A stretch of 64,000 bases of DNA, from assembly GCA_040219235.1 (NCBI GenBank), contig JAVJSV010000016.1:248001-312000 (forward strand), given 5' to 3'. Both the position numbers and the translations under genes were made by a program. This document shows, piece after piece, positions 17,267 through 23,325 of the stretch. This DNA is from Rhodospirillaceae bacterium. Lineage in GTDB: Bacteria; Pseudomonadota; Alphaproteobacteria; Rhodospirillales; Rhodospirillaceae. The notes beneath the pieces were generated by a model. That model did not search any database, was not told where the DNA came from, and was given only the letters and a program-made list of their open reading frames with translations. Every line of letters starts with the position of its first letter. Position 1 is the first letter of the stretch.

Positions 17267-17293
17267 AGGACGACCGTCATGAACGGCCGTCCT
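17267..17293 (+). promoter_or_regulatory. hairpin covering the ribosome-binding site and start codon of the first element gene
   Basis: AGGACGACCGT (17267-17277) can pair with ACGGCCGTCCT (17283-17293), 11 positions with one mismatch. The five-base loop CATGA contains the ATG at 17279. The AAGGA ribosome-binding site (17266-17270) is in the 5' arm. In the mRNA this would limit initiation unless opened by a protein or by translation. The pairing is seen; the control is inferred. Confidence 0.65.
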
Positions 17294-17845
17294 CCAAACC
17301 CAGACCAGAACATCTGTCGTGTGACACTCGATCTTCCATGGGAGATCGCAGAAGTACTCGCTGAGCATGGACCACAGCTCATAGCCGTGATCCAGGAAGC
17401 TGTTGGGCAAAGGTCTAAAGAAACTGAGCGCTGTGCACAGGTCGCTGAAAAGGTTTCTGAGACCGCAGAAGCTAACAAAGCCCGTTGGGCCGCCCTCGCC
17501 GATATTTGCCATCGTGAGATCGACAGACGCTCTAACGGTCCAGGTCAGAAAGATTCAATCTTAAAGGCTTTGGCCTCTGAGCTTGGTCACGACTTTCAGT
17601 TCCTGAAATCTGTATGTCGCATTTACGGAACCAAAATTAAGAAAAACCTTAAGGCTGACCGCGATGCATCGGTCATCGAGCTTTACTTCGATGGTCTTTC
17701 AAACAGCCAAATTGCTGAAAAATTGGCAATAGCGCCTGGGTCCGTTTCTCGCATTCTCAGTGGTCAGAAGAAAAAAATAGCGGAAATTAGGGCCCAAAGA
17801 CCGCCTCCAGGCCGATCTGGTCCGGTGAACGGCGGTGTATCGTGA
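17279..17845 (+). CDS. helix-turn-helix DNA-binding protein of the element
   Basis: This 188-residue protein is not assigned to a named family. The N-terminal part (residues about 10-45, CRVTLDLPWEIAEVLAEHG) is followed by a predicted long helix rich in Glu and Ala. A clear helix-turn-helix lies near residues 140-165 (ELYFDGLSNSQIAEKLAIA, then SVSRILSG). The end is basic and proline-rich. Start choice: ATG 17279 with AAGGA eight bases upstream, lying in a hairpin loop; GTG 17252 is less likely. It overlaps the rep start by four bases (GTGA), so both are co-translated. A regulator or replication/integration accessory role is likely from its position. Confidence 0.75.
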   Translation: MNGRPPNPDQNICRVTLDLPWEIAEVLAEHGPQLIAVIQEAVGQRSKETERCAQVAEKVSETAEANKARWAALADICHREIDRRSNGPGQKDSILKALASELGHDFQFLKSVCRIYGTKIKKNLKADRDASVIELYFDGLSNSQIAEKLAIAPGSVSRILSGQKKKIAEIRAQRPPPGRSGPVNGGVS

Positions 17846-18813
17846 AACACCAGGTAAAGCCGGTCCCGGCGAATGAGGGACGCCAAGCCCCTTCCTTGCC
17901 GAGCAATGAAGGTTCTTTTCCGGAAAAACACAGAAAGTGTTCGACTGATCAGTCACCAAGTCGGGGTCGGGAGCGTATCGGCAGGAGCGGAAACGCGCCG
18001 GAGGCGCGTACCGCCCTGCCCGATAGCGACGGCCCCTCTTCTAGACTTGATAAGGGGACGATTTGTGACCTGAGGGATATCAAACCGCAGTATGAAGCAT
18101 TTCGGCTCCTGCTACGTGACTACGGTCAAGGATTAGTAGAAGCCACGATAACCGTAAATACGAGTTCTAGACCCAATACTGATCTAGTCGGTGACCCGCC
18201 AAAGAAAACGCCAGAACAGGTGCAGGAAAATAAAGCCCGCGCTTATCGAAGAGCCAAAACAGCTGTGCGGCAATCAATTATGGCGGCAAAGCTAGATCAC
18301 CTTTTGACACTTACGTATCGGGAAAACCAAACAGACCATGCGTTAGCGTGGAAACACTTTGGACGATTCATGCGCCTTGTCAGAAAGCATCATCCTAAAG
18401 GTTATCCGTTTGTGGCAGTTTTAGAGCGCCAGAAACGAGGTGCAATGCATGTCCATGCAGCAGTCCATGGTCGCCAGAATGTAAAACTTTTGAGGCGTTT
18501 ATGGCATCAAGCCATTGGTACAACGGATGGAAATATTGACGTTAAGTACTTCCGGGGAAAATTATCCACCCTCTCCCGCTATCTGAGTAAATACATCACT
18601 AAAGACTTGGATACTGAGCACACAGAAGGCCAGCACCGTTATAAACGTTCACGCGGAATAGAGGTCCCTGCCCTGATCGTCATGTTACCTTTCAACGTTG
18701 CAGTAGAAGCTGAAATAACTCAGCTTTTTCAAAGCTGCTCAGCCACTGTCGAGTACTTAGATAATCATCTTGATGACGAAGGCCCTAAGTGGCTTTGGGC
18801 TTGTAGTTGGTAA
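17842..18813 (+). CDS. HUH-family rolling-circle replication initiator (Rep), two-tyrosine type
   Basis: This 323-residue protein would nick one strand of the element and remain bound to the 5' end. Motif I is LDHLLTLTYRENQTD (residues about 151-165). The HUH metal motif is RGAMHVHAAVHG with H203 and H205. The catalytic motif is LSRYLSKYITK with tyrosines at 247 and 251, spaced as in the two-tyrosine initiators of phiX174-like phages. It resembles the phage G2P / ORF2-type replication proteins. The first 75 residues are low-complexity and the DNA there holds a 48-nt hairpin, so this part may serve as origin as much as protein. Start is GTG at 17842, overlapping the HTH gene. No relaxase or primase domain is fused. 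Confidence 0.85.
   Translation: MKHQVKPVPANEGRQAPSLPSNEGSFPEKHRKCSTDQSPSRGRERIGRSGNAPEARTALPDSDGPSSRLDKGTICDLRDIKPQYEAFRLLLRDYGQGLVEATITVNTSSRPNTDLVGDPPKKTPEQVQENKARAYRRAKTAVRQSIMAAKLDHLLTLTYRENQTDHALAWKHFGRFMRLVRKHHPKGYPFVAVLERQKRGAMHVHAAVHGRQNVKLLRRLWHQAIGTTDGNIDVKYFRGKLSTLSRYLSKYITKDLDTEHTEGQHRYKRSRGIEVPALIVMLPFNVAVEAEITQLFQSCSATVEYLDNHLDDEGPKWLWACSW
17977..18024. repeat. 48-nt imperfect hairpin inside rep, candidate rolling-circle origin
   Basis: Nested arms pair: ATCGGCAGG with CCTGCCCGAT (one-base bulge), GCGG with CCGC, then ACGCGCC (17993-17999) with GGCGCGT (18003-18009) across a GGA loop. About 20 base pairs form in total. It falls in the low-complexity N-terminal part of rep. Location of an origin within the initiator gene is known for phiX174-type phages. 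No nick site can be named from sequence alone. Confidence 0.55.
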
Positions 18814-18849
18814 TTGAATAACAACATCTATAAAACCCTCAATCCGTTA

Positions 18850-19515
18850 CTAAGTCTGGGTTCCGTATAACTTTTCTTCAATCTTTGCCAACTCTTCAAG
18901 AGTAATATTAGGGTTGTTTTTAGACATGGAGAGAAAGAGTTCGCCATGTCTAAGTATTACGTTAGCGAATGCGCCTTTTGTAAGACCTGAAGAACTTAGA
19001 CCGATATCCTTCCTGATGGCACGAATAAAGTCATCCATAAGATAGAGTGTCCTCGCATCTGGAACGCCTTTTTTCATGTGGTTTGACCAAGCAAAATATG
19101 TTTTTAGTACATTGCTTCCACCCCAAATGATCAACTTTTGCTGCCAATTTCTTAGGAATTTGACAAGTTCTTCATCTGCTACTGTCTCGTCAGTATTATT
19201 TTCCGTGTCAGTAGAATTGGTCGGAGCCATTAACTTGAAGAATTCAGTTAAGAATGCTTCATACATCTCAAGCTTGTCGGCTCTAAAATGTGATTCTATC
19301 TCTTTTTTTCGCTCGTAATATCTACCGAGCATTACTGTCAACGTGGCAGCAAATATAGTTGTAATAGCAGTTAATGCGCCAACAGCAAGTGTTTCATTGG
19401 TACTTGATAGAGCACCCCAGATACCAACTATCGCTTCATACACAAGCCATAGAATTCCGCCCATAATGGCTAGGAATAAAATGCTAGAAAAAAAGACCTT
19501 AGCTTTTTGCCTCAT
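18850..19515 (-). CDS. unknown membrane protein carried by the element, opposite orientation
   Basis: I do not recognise a named family. The 221-residue protein has two hydrophobic segments near residues 8-35 (VFFSSILFLAIMGGILWLVY) and 42-66 (LAVGALTAITTIFAATLTVM). A charged stalk (GRYYERKKEIESHFRADK) and a soluble, mostly helical domain of about 140 residues follow. ATG at 19515 gives a normal membrane start; a TTG at 19551 would add 12 residues. The DNA is more AT-rich than rep and the gene points against all others in the element, as cargo genes often do. A role in immunity to related phages or in host defence is possible but unproved. Confidence 0.7.
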   Translation of the reverse strand: MRQKAKVFFSSILFLAIMGGILWLVYEAIVGIWGALSSTNETLAVGALTAITTIFAATLTVMLGRYYERKKEIESHFRADKLEMYEAFLTEFFKLMAPTNSTDTENNTDETVADEELVKFLRNWQQKLIIWGGSNVLKTYFAWSNHMKKGVPDARTLYLMDDFIRAIRKDIGLSSSGLTKGAFANVILRHGELFLSMSKNNPNITLEELAKIEEKLYGTQT

Positions 19516-19664
19516 AAGTTTCAGATGCCAAATGTAATGAATGATCAGCAAATCTACTTTAGATAGTAATTAACGCATAGCGCTATTATTCATTAATATA
19601 TTTTTTAGTAGACTTTGATAATCTACTAGGTCATGGTATTTCAAATACTACTGATTGGCTGGTT

Positions 19665-20042
19665 ATGACAGAACGACTCACCGATAAAGAACTACACGAT
19701 AAAATACAGAGTTCGATTAAGGACTTTTCCGGTTTCACACCAAGCCTGGAAACCGCTATTGGCGCACTTTTTATCGGAAAGGCCATGGGTTGGGAGGTGC
19801 TCTACCTTATCCATAGCCAAGCCACGATACGCAAATACGAAAAAATTCTTGGCATTAGATACAAAGATCAGATGGACGCGAGCACCGAATTGTCACGCAA
19901 GAGTTATGTGTGGGGATGGACTAAAAAATTTAATGCTTTTTGGAACGTCGTCCGCGGTCAAGAGAAACGAGTGGATAGGACCAGACTCGAAGAAAAACCG
20001 GTCGATGAGTCTGATATTCACGAGGAAGGAAACAAAAAATGA
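19665..20042 (+). CDS. small hypothetical protein of the element
   Basis: I do not recognise this 125-residue protein. It has a mixed N-terminal half with a hydrophobic patch (AIGALFIGKAMGWEVLYLIH), a Lys/Arg/Trp-rich middle (SYVWGWTKKFNAFWNVVRG) and a charged C-terminal tail. No clear signal peptide or membrane segment is seen. The ribosome-binding site is weak. Its stop overlaps the start of the next gene (ATGA), so the two are coupled and probably act together. Confidence 0.65.
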   Translation: MTERLTDKELHDKIQSSIKDFSGFTPSLETAIGALFIGKAMGWEVLYLIHSQATIRKYEKILGIRYKDQMDASTELSRKSYVWGWTKKFNAFWNVVRGQEKRVDRTRLEEKPVDESDIHEEGNKK

Positions 20043-20449
20043 GCATCAGGTACTTCGTGGCTTTTTATAACTGGGATGACCCAGAGGTAAACAACGAACA
20101 TACGCCCGACACTTTTCAAGATGAAGGACCGCAAGAATCTGAGGTTGCTAGAGCTCGTGTTGAAAAAGAGGCATTTAACTTGCTCTCACAGTGCCAAGAA
20201 ATATGGAGCGTTGGTTTGCTCGAATTATTGATTTCACCAAACGGCTATGACGAAGCGGAGGAGACGGGAACGGTTACATCACTTGAAAAACACTATGATT
20301 TTAACGGCGATTTTAAAGAATTAAAAATTCGCTTGAGCAAGGAGATCAACGCATACCTATCTCGTCGATCCCGAACAGAAGAGATGCGGCTAACAATAAG
20401 AGATACAAGATTTCCTAAATATGAAACGGCTCAGATCGAAATGACCTGA
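20039..20449 (+). CDS. small acidic hypothetical protein of the element
   Basis: This 136-residue protein is unknown to me. The first half is acidic (PDTFQDEGPQESEVA), followed by a predicted helix and a mixed alpha/beta second half ending in a basic stretch. It overlaps the gene before it by four bases. Its stop codon lies in the loop-and-arm region of a hairpin at 20426-20454, which may end the transcript. A toxin-antitoxin pair with the upstream gene is conceivable from size and coupling, but no known toxin motif is present. Confidence 0.65.
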   Translation: MSIRYFVAFYNWDDPEVNNEHTPDTFQDEGPQESEVARARVEKEAFNLLSQCQEIWSVGLLELLISPNGYDEAEETGTVTSLEKHYDFNGDFKELKIRLSKEINAYLSRRSRTEEMRLTIRDTRFPKYETAQIEMT

Positions 20450-20454
20450 GCCGT
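20426..20454 (+). terminator. hairpin over the stop codon of the 20039 gene, possible terminator
   Basis: ACGGCTCAG (20426-20434) pairs with CTGAGCCGT (20446-20454), nine base pairs with an 11-base loop. The TGA stop lies at the loop/arm border. There is no long T-run afterwards, so it may be a weak terminator or an RNA-stabilising structure. Confidence 0.5.
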
Positions 20455-20473
20455 CTGCATTTGAGATAACCGT

Positions 20474-20493
20474 AAAGCTGTTGGAGCAGCTTT
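20474..20493 (+). repeat. second hairpin before the last element gene
   Basis: AAAGCTG (20474-20480) pairs with CAGCTTT (20487-20493), loop TTGGAG. It lies between the preceding hairpin and the AGGAGG ribosome-binding site (20505-20510) of the next gene. A control element for that gene or an intrinsic pause site are both possible. Confidence 0.4.
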
Positions 20494-20520
20494 CACCGAG
20501 GCATAGGAGGTGCCATATCG

Positions 20521-21183
20521 ATGACGTCATCTAATGATGGTAATGATAATGACTCAGGTGGACCTGAGCAACTACCGCAAGTCCGTCGAGACAAAACAAA
20601 TCCTGTCCATGATATCCAAGCTTCGATAGCTGGCGAGGAAAGCGTCGATGTGTGGCGTCAAGCCTGTGCTGTATTTCAAGGCAACCCTTCAAGGCAGATA
20701 TTGGTTTTTGGCTTAACTCACTCAGACGGTCTAGAGCCGTTTATGGAAGAGTTCGCTTTTGCGATCGCAAAAAAAGTCGTCGCGATACAGGACAACAAAT
20801 TGCCTTTGCCCCCAGAGCCAAAGAGCTTTGCAGAAGCCTCAGATAACAAACAGATCAACAGGATAAAGAGCCGCAACTTGGTTACAGGATTGTTGTTCGC
20901 TTCCTTTGTTCGTCGTTGGAAAAAAAGCGGTCTTGAAGAGGTGATTGCACTCACCAATCTCGCCCAGCTTTATTCACGCCCAAAATCAGAAATCAAACTG
21001 CTAATCAAATACGCTGCAAGTCTTCGATGGAAGCGCATCGAACAAATGAGGGCGACGCTAGTGCCGAAATGGGAAGCCCAAGGTTGGACAGCCCGGGAGA
21101 TCGGTCGACGGTTAAACGTGACACGGCAATATGCCAAGCGATTGATGAACGAGCTTAAATGGGAAATGGAGGAAGCAAAGTGA
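20521..21183 (+). CDS. helix-turn-helix protein at the right end of the element
   Basis: This 220-residue protein is unassigned. The N-terminal 25 residues are low-complexity (Asp/Asn/Gly/Ser). The middle is mostly helical. The C-terminus carries a helix-turn-helix (WTAREIGRRLNVTRQYAKRL, residues about 190-209). It has the best ribosome-binding site of the element, AGGAGG ten bases before the ATG. It ends 47 bases before the right repeat. Its place beside attR would suit a protein helping Xer recombination or excision, or a repressor; this is inference. Confidence 0.75.
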   Translation: MTSSNDGNDNDSGGPEQLPQVRRDKTNPVHDIQASIAGEESVDVWRQACAVFQGNPSRQILVFGLTHSDGLEPFMEEFAFAIAKKVVAIQDNKLPLPPEPKSFAEASDNKQINRIKSRNLVTGLLFASFVRRWKKSGLEEVIALTNLAQLYSRPKSEIKLLIKYAASLRWKRIEQMRATLVPKWEAQGWTAREIGRRLNVTRQYAKRLMNELKWEMEEAK

Positions 21184-21230
21184 ATACCTACCCTCACCTG
21201 CTTAGTTATGAAACTGAGCGGTCAAGATTT

Positions 21231-21259
21231 TATACATTATGCGACAAATGGGTTTCAGA
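21231..21259 (+). repeat. 29-bp direct repeat, right copy (attR side)
   Basis: Identical to 17160-17188. Here the dif centre (21231-21236) and XerC arm (21237-21247) are intact, but the position of the XerD arm (21220-21230, GGTCAAGATTT on the plus strand) does not match the dif consensus. Such a half-poor site is expected at one junction of an element that supplies only a XerC-competent attachment site. Confidence 0.95.
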
Positions 21260-21290
21260 AATGAAGCAATCGTAAGGGGCTGGATTTGGA

Positions 21291-22034
21291 TTAAGAGAAT
21301 ATCAAAAGACCTAAAGCAATCAGGAGGCCAAGGCCGATCTGAACAGCAGCTAAGATCGAGCGTGTGTTCCCCCGGCCAAATCTCTCCCGTAATTGCTGCA
21401 AATGCGCCTTCCTGATTTCCTTAAGGTCAACGACATACTGGGCTTGAGCGATCGCGACAAAGGCCCTCAACCCAGATCGGGCCTGATCAGGATCAAGGGC
21501 CTGGCTTCTGTAATCCTTAAGGGTATCTGCGAGTTCCCTCAGAAAAACGACACCCTCTGGCTTGCCTTTGGGAAATTCAGCCTCCCCAACAAAACAGATC
21601 AATGATTGAATTGATGCTCTGGGAAAAAGGTCCTGGGCAATCCGGATATGCAGTTTGTTCTGCATAATTGGATTCTGAAATTTGAACTTAAAACGACCAA
21701 GTTTCTGGGTCCAACGCCCCTCACCAGCCTGACCAAAAATTGCGCCCGCGTAATTCTTAGTCTCGATTATCACGAGATGACCTGCGATGAGGACAGCATG
21801 GTCGATCTGAGTGAGACGATCATTTTCATCCTGAAGATAGGCATCATCGACACATTCAAACCCGTGGCGCTTAATTACCGACTTAACGAGACGCTCGCCA
21901 AACCACCCTTTAATTTTTGGTTTGAGATATTGAGCAATGCCCGATCCGATGAGCATGAACGGAATAAGCCAGAAGAGGTTTTGAAGCGCGGCAAACAAGG
22001 GCGCAAAAATAGTCACAAAAACCCCACCACACAT
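21291..22034 (-). CDS. NERD domain-containing membrane protein
   Basis: This 247-residue protein has an N-terminal hydrophobic segment (about residues 8-30), a nuclease-related NERD domain and a C-terminal hydrophobic segment (about 225-245). Putative catalytic residues of the PD-(D/E)xK-like fold are visible: E47 in WFGERLV, D78 in TQIDHAVL and the E-x-K pair in IIETKNYAG (91 and 93). ATG 22034 is the longest start; a GTG at 22016 has GGTGGGG just upstream and may be the real one. It is the first chromosomal gene right of the element. NERD proteins are often linked to DNA processing, but the function is unknown. Confidence 0.82.
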   Translation of the reverse strand: MCGGVFVTIFAPLFAALQNLFWLIPFMLIGSGIAQYLKPKIKGWFGERLVKSVIKRHGFECVDDAYLQDENDRLTQIDHAVLIAGHLVIIETKNYAGAIFGQAGEGRWTQKLGRFKFKFQNPIMQNKLHIRIAQDLFPRASIQSLICFVGEAEFPKGKPEGVVFLRELADTLKDYRSQALDPDQARSGLRAFVAIAQAQYVVDLKEIRKAHLQQLRERFGRGNTRSILAAVQIGLGLLIALGLLIFS

Positions 22035-22181
22035 AATTGTATGATGGGGAGAATAAACCTAAAAAGAGGTTCGGCAAGCAAGAGAGCGCGAGGTAAATCT
22101 CGTTGGAGGCATTACCAAGTGCCCTGCTCCATTTGATTTGCTAGTCTCAAAAAACCAGCTTAATCACATTGGAAATTTGCT

Positions 22182-22553
22182 ATGTCCCTCGGTGCTTTCT
22201 CGCTCAGCCTTTCGGTCAAAGATCTCGCTGCGTCGAAAGACTTTTATGCCAAGCTCGGGTTCAGCCCGTTTGGCGGCGATGAAGCCCAAGGCTGGTTGAT
22301 TATGAAATCGGATAGCTGCGTAATCGGTTTATTCCAGGGCATGTTTGAAAAGAACATGCTGACGTTTAATCCGGGCTGGGGCGAAAATGCACAGCCTCTC
22401 GGTAACTTTACCGATGTGCGTGACCTTCAGAAGCAACTTAAAGCCGCTGGAATTGCTTTAGAAACGGAAGCCGATGAAACCACATCAGGCCCGGCCAGTT
22501 TTGTGGTTCATGACCCTGATGGAAACCCAATATTGGTGGATCAGCACGTTTAA
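22182..22553 (+). CDS. VOC family protein (glyoxalase/bleomycin resistance-like)
   Basis: This 123-residue protein has the paired beta-alpha-beta-beta-beta modules of the vicinal oxygen chelate fold. The start is [20 protein letters not shown] and the end [17 protein letters not shown] carries the usual DPDGN.I motif. It stands alone between the NERD and SRAP genes. The substrate is unknown; members include lactoylglutathione lyases, extradiol dioxygenases and antibiotic-binding proteins. Confidence 0.87.
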   Translation: MSLGAFSLSLSVKDLAASKDFYAKLGFSPFGGDEAQGWLIMKSDSCVIGLFQGMFEKNMLTFNPGWGENAQPLGNFTDVRDLQKQLKAAGIALETEADETTSGPASFVVHDPDGNPILVDQHV

Positions 22554-22593
22554 GTCGGACTGAACTCGACGCTCTCAAACGTTGTTCTCGTCC

Positions 22594-23277
22594 TTATACC
22601 GCCAAACTGAGTTGGTTTTTATCGACCGCCTTGGGCCGGTCAAACAACGACTTGGCCACTGGCTCGATCACCAGATCATCCCAGTCATAGGGCTTGCAGA
22701 TGTTCCGAAGATCCGCAGGGCCCGCTTCAGCTGACAACCACGTTTTAAGGCTCGCATCGTTTAATATGACGGGCATGCGGTCGTGAATTTCAGCCGCCAC
22801 TTCATTTGGCTCGGTTGTGACCACCACAAAATGACACTGTTTGGTCTTAGAGTTGAACGTGTGCAGGCCGGCGATGGCCATAAAGCAGCTAGCGCTATCA
22901 TTTTTTCGCGAGATCTTCCACGGGGTGCGGGTGCCGTCAACCGCCCTCTTCCACTCGTAGTATCCAGATACCGGCACCGCACAGCGTCGCGATTGGAACG
23001 CATCACTGAACATAGGCATCACATCCAAGGTTTCGCATCTGGCGTTTGTGACCGGGGTGATCCGGCCCTTAGAACTGGGAAAGCCCCAAATTGCCAAATC
23101 TAGAAACCGGCCGCCTACTCCTTGGCGAAGTATCGGGTGGACGGCGTTTGACCGGATGACCGCAGAGGGGGTGAAGGCCGGATGAGTTCCGGTATCAGGG
23201 CTATCGGCATCAGAATGAAGGCCGTAATACTCCCGCACTTCCTGCCAGGTTTTATAAGCGGCCAATGCAACGCACAT
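22594..23277 (-). CDS. SOS response-associated peptidase-like protein (SRAP, YedK/HMCES family)
   Basis: This 227-residue protein belongs to the family that crosslinks to abasic sites in single-stranded DNA through Cys2. Cys2 is present after the initiator Met, the Asn in TPVTNARCETLD, the Glu in GYYEW and the His in HDRMPVIL. The usual MCGR start is replaced by MCVAL, and the first 30 residues are more divergent than normal. Activity is still plausible because the four key residues are kept. No SOS box was recognised upstream by eye. Confidence 0.88.
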   Translation of the reverse strand: MCVALAAYKTWQEVREYYGLHSDADSPDTGTHPAFTPSAVIRSNAVHPILRQGVGGRFLDLAIWGFPSSKGRITPVTNARCETLDVMPMFSDAFQSRRCAVPVSGYYEWKRAVDGTRTPWKISRKNDSASCFMAIAGLHTFNSKTKQCHFVVVTTEPNEVAAEIHDRMPVILNDASLKTWLSAEAGPADLRNICKPYDWDDLVIEPVAKSLFDRPKAVDKNQLSLAV

Positions 23278-23325
23278 GGTGTTTCAGATTCTTTCCGGTG
23301 CGGGCCGGGTAAATGGCATATCCGA

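Larger units (their letters stand above)
17160..21259. mobile_element. putative Xer-dependent integrative element (IMEX) inserted at dif
   Basis: A perfect 29-bp direct repeat (17160-17188 and 21231-21259) brackets 4.04 kb, giving a unit of 4,071 bp. The repeat contains the dif centre and XerC arm plus 12 further bases. The left copy joins a good XerD arm and the right copy a poor one (21220-21230). Inside are a helix-turn-helix protein, an HUH rolling-circle initiator, a counter-oriented membrane protein, two small unknown proteins and a second HTH protein. There is no integrase, transposase, relaxase with mobilisation accessory genes, coat, portal or secretion gene. The pattern matches filamentous-phage-like, satellite or plasmid-like elements that use host XerC/XerD. 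The class is inferred; the boundaries are seen directly. Confidence 0.85.

Noticed and set aside
17873-18073. A 66-codon plus-strand frame overlapping the start of rep
   Set aside because: It has no ribosome-binding site and no motif, and the hairpin explains the unusual composition. It could be revisited if related elements keep the frame.
17160-21259. Identification of the element as a complete filamentous phage
   Set aside because: No zonula-occludens-toxin-like ATPase, small coat protein with signal peptide, or pIII-like adhesin is present. Only the Rep type and the dif target fit.
21648-22136. A 162-codon plus-strand reading frame
   Set aside because: It lies opposite the NERD gene, has no ribosome-binding site or recognisable motif, and the NERD motifs on the other strand are clear.
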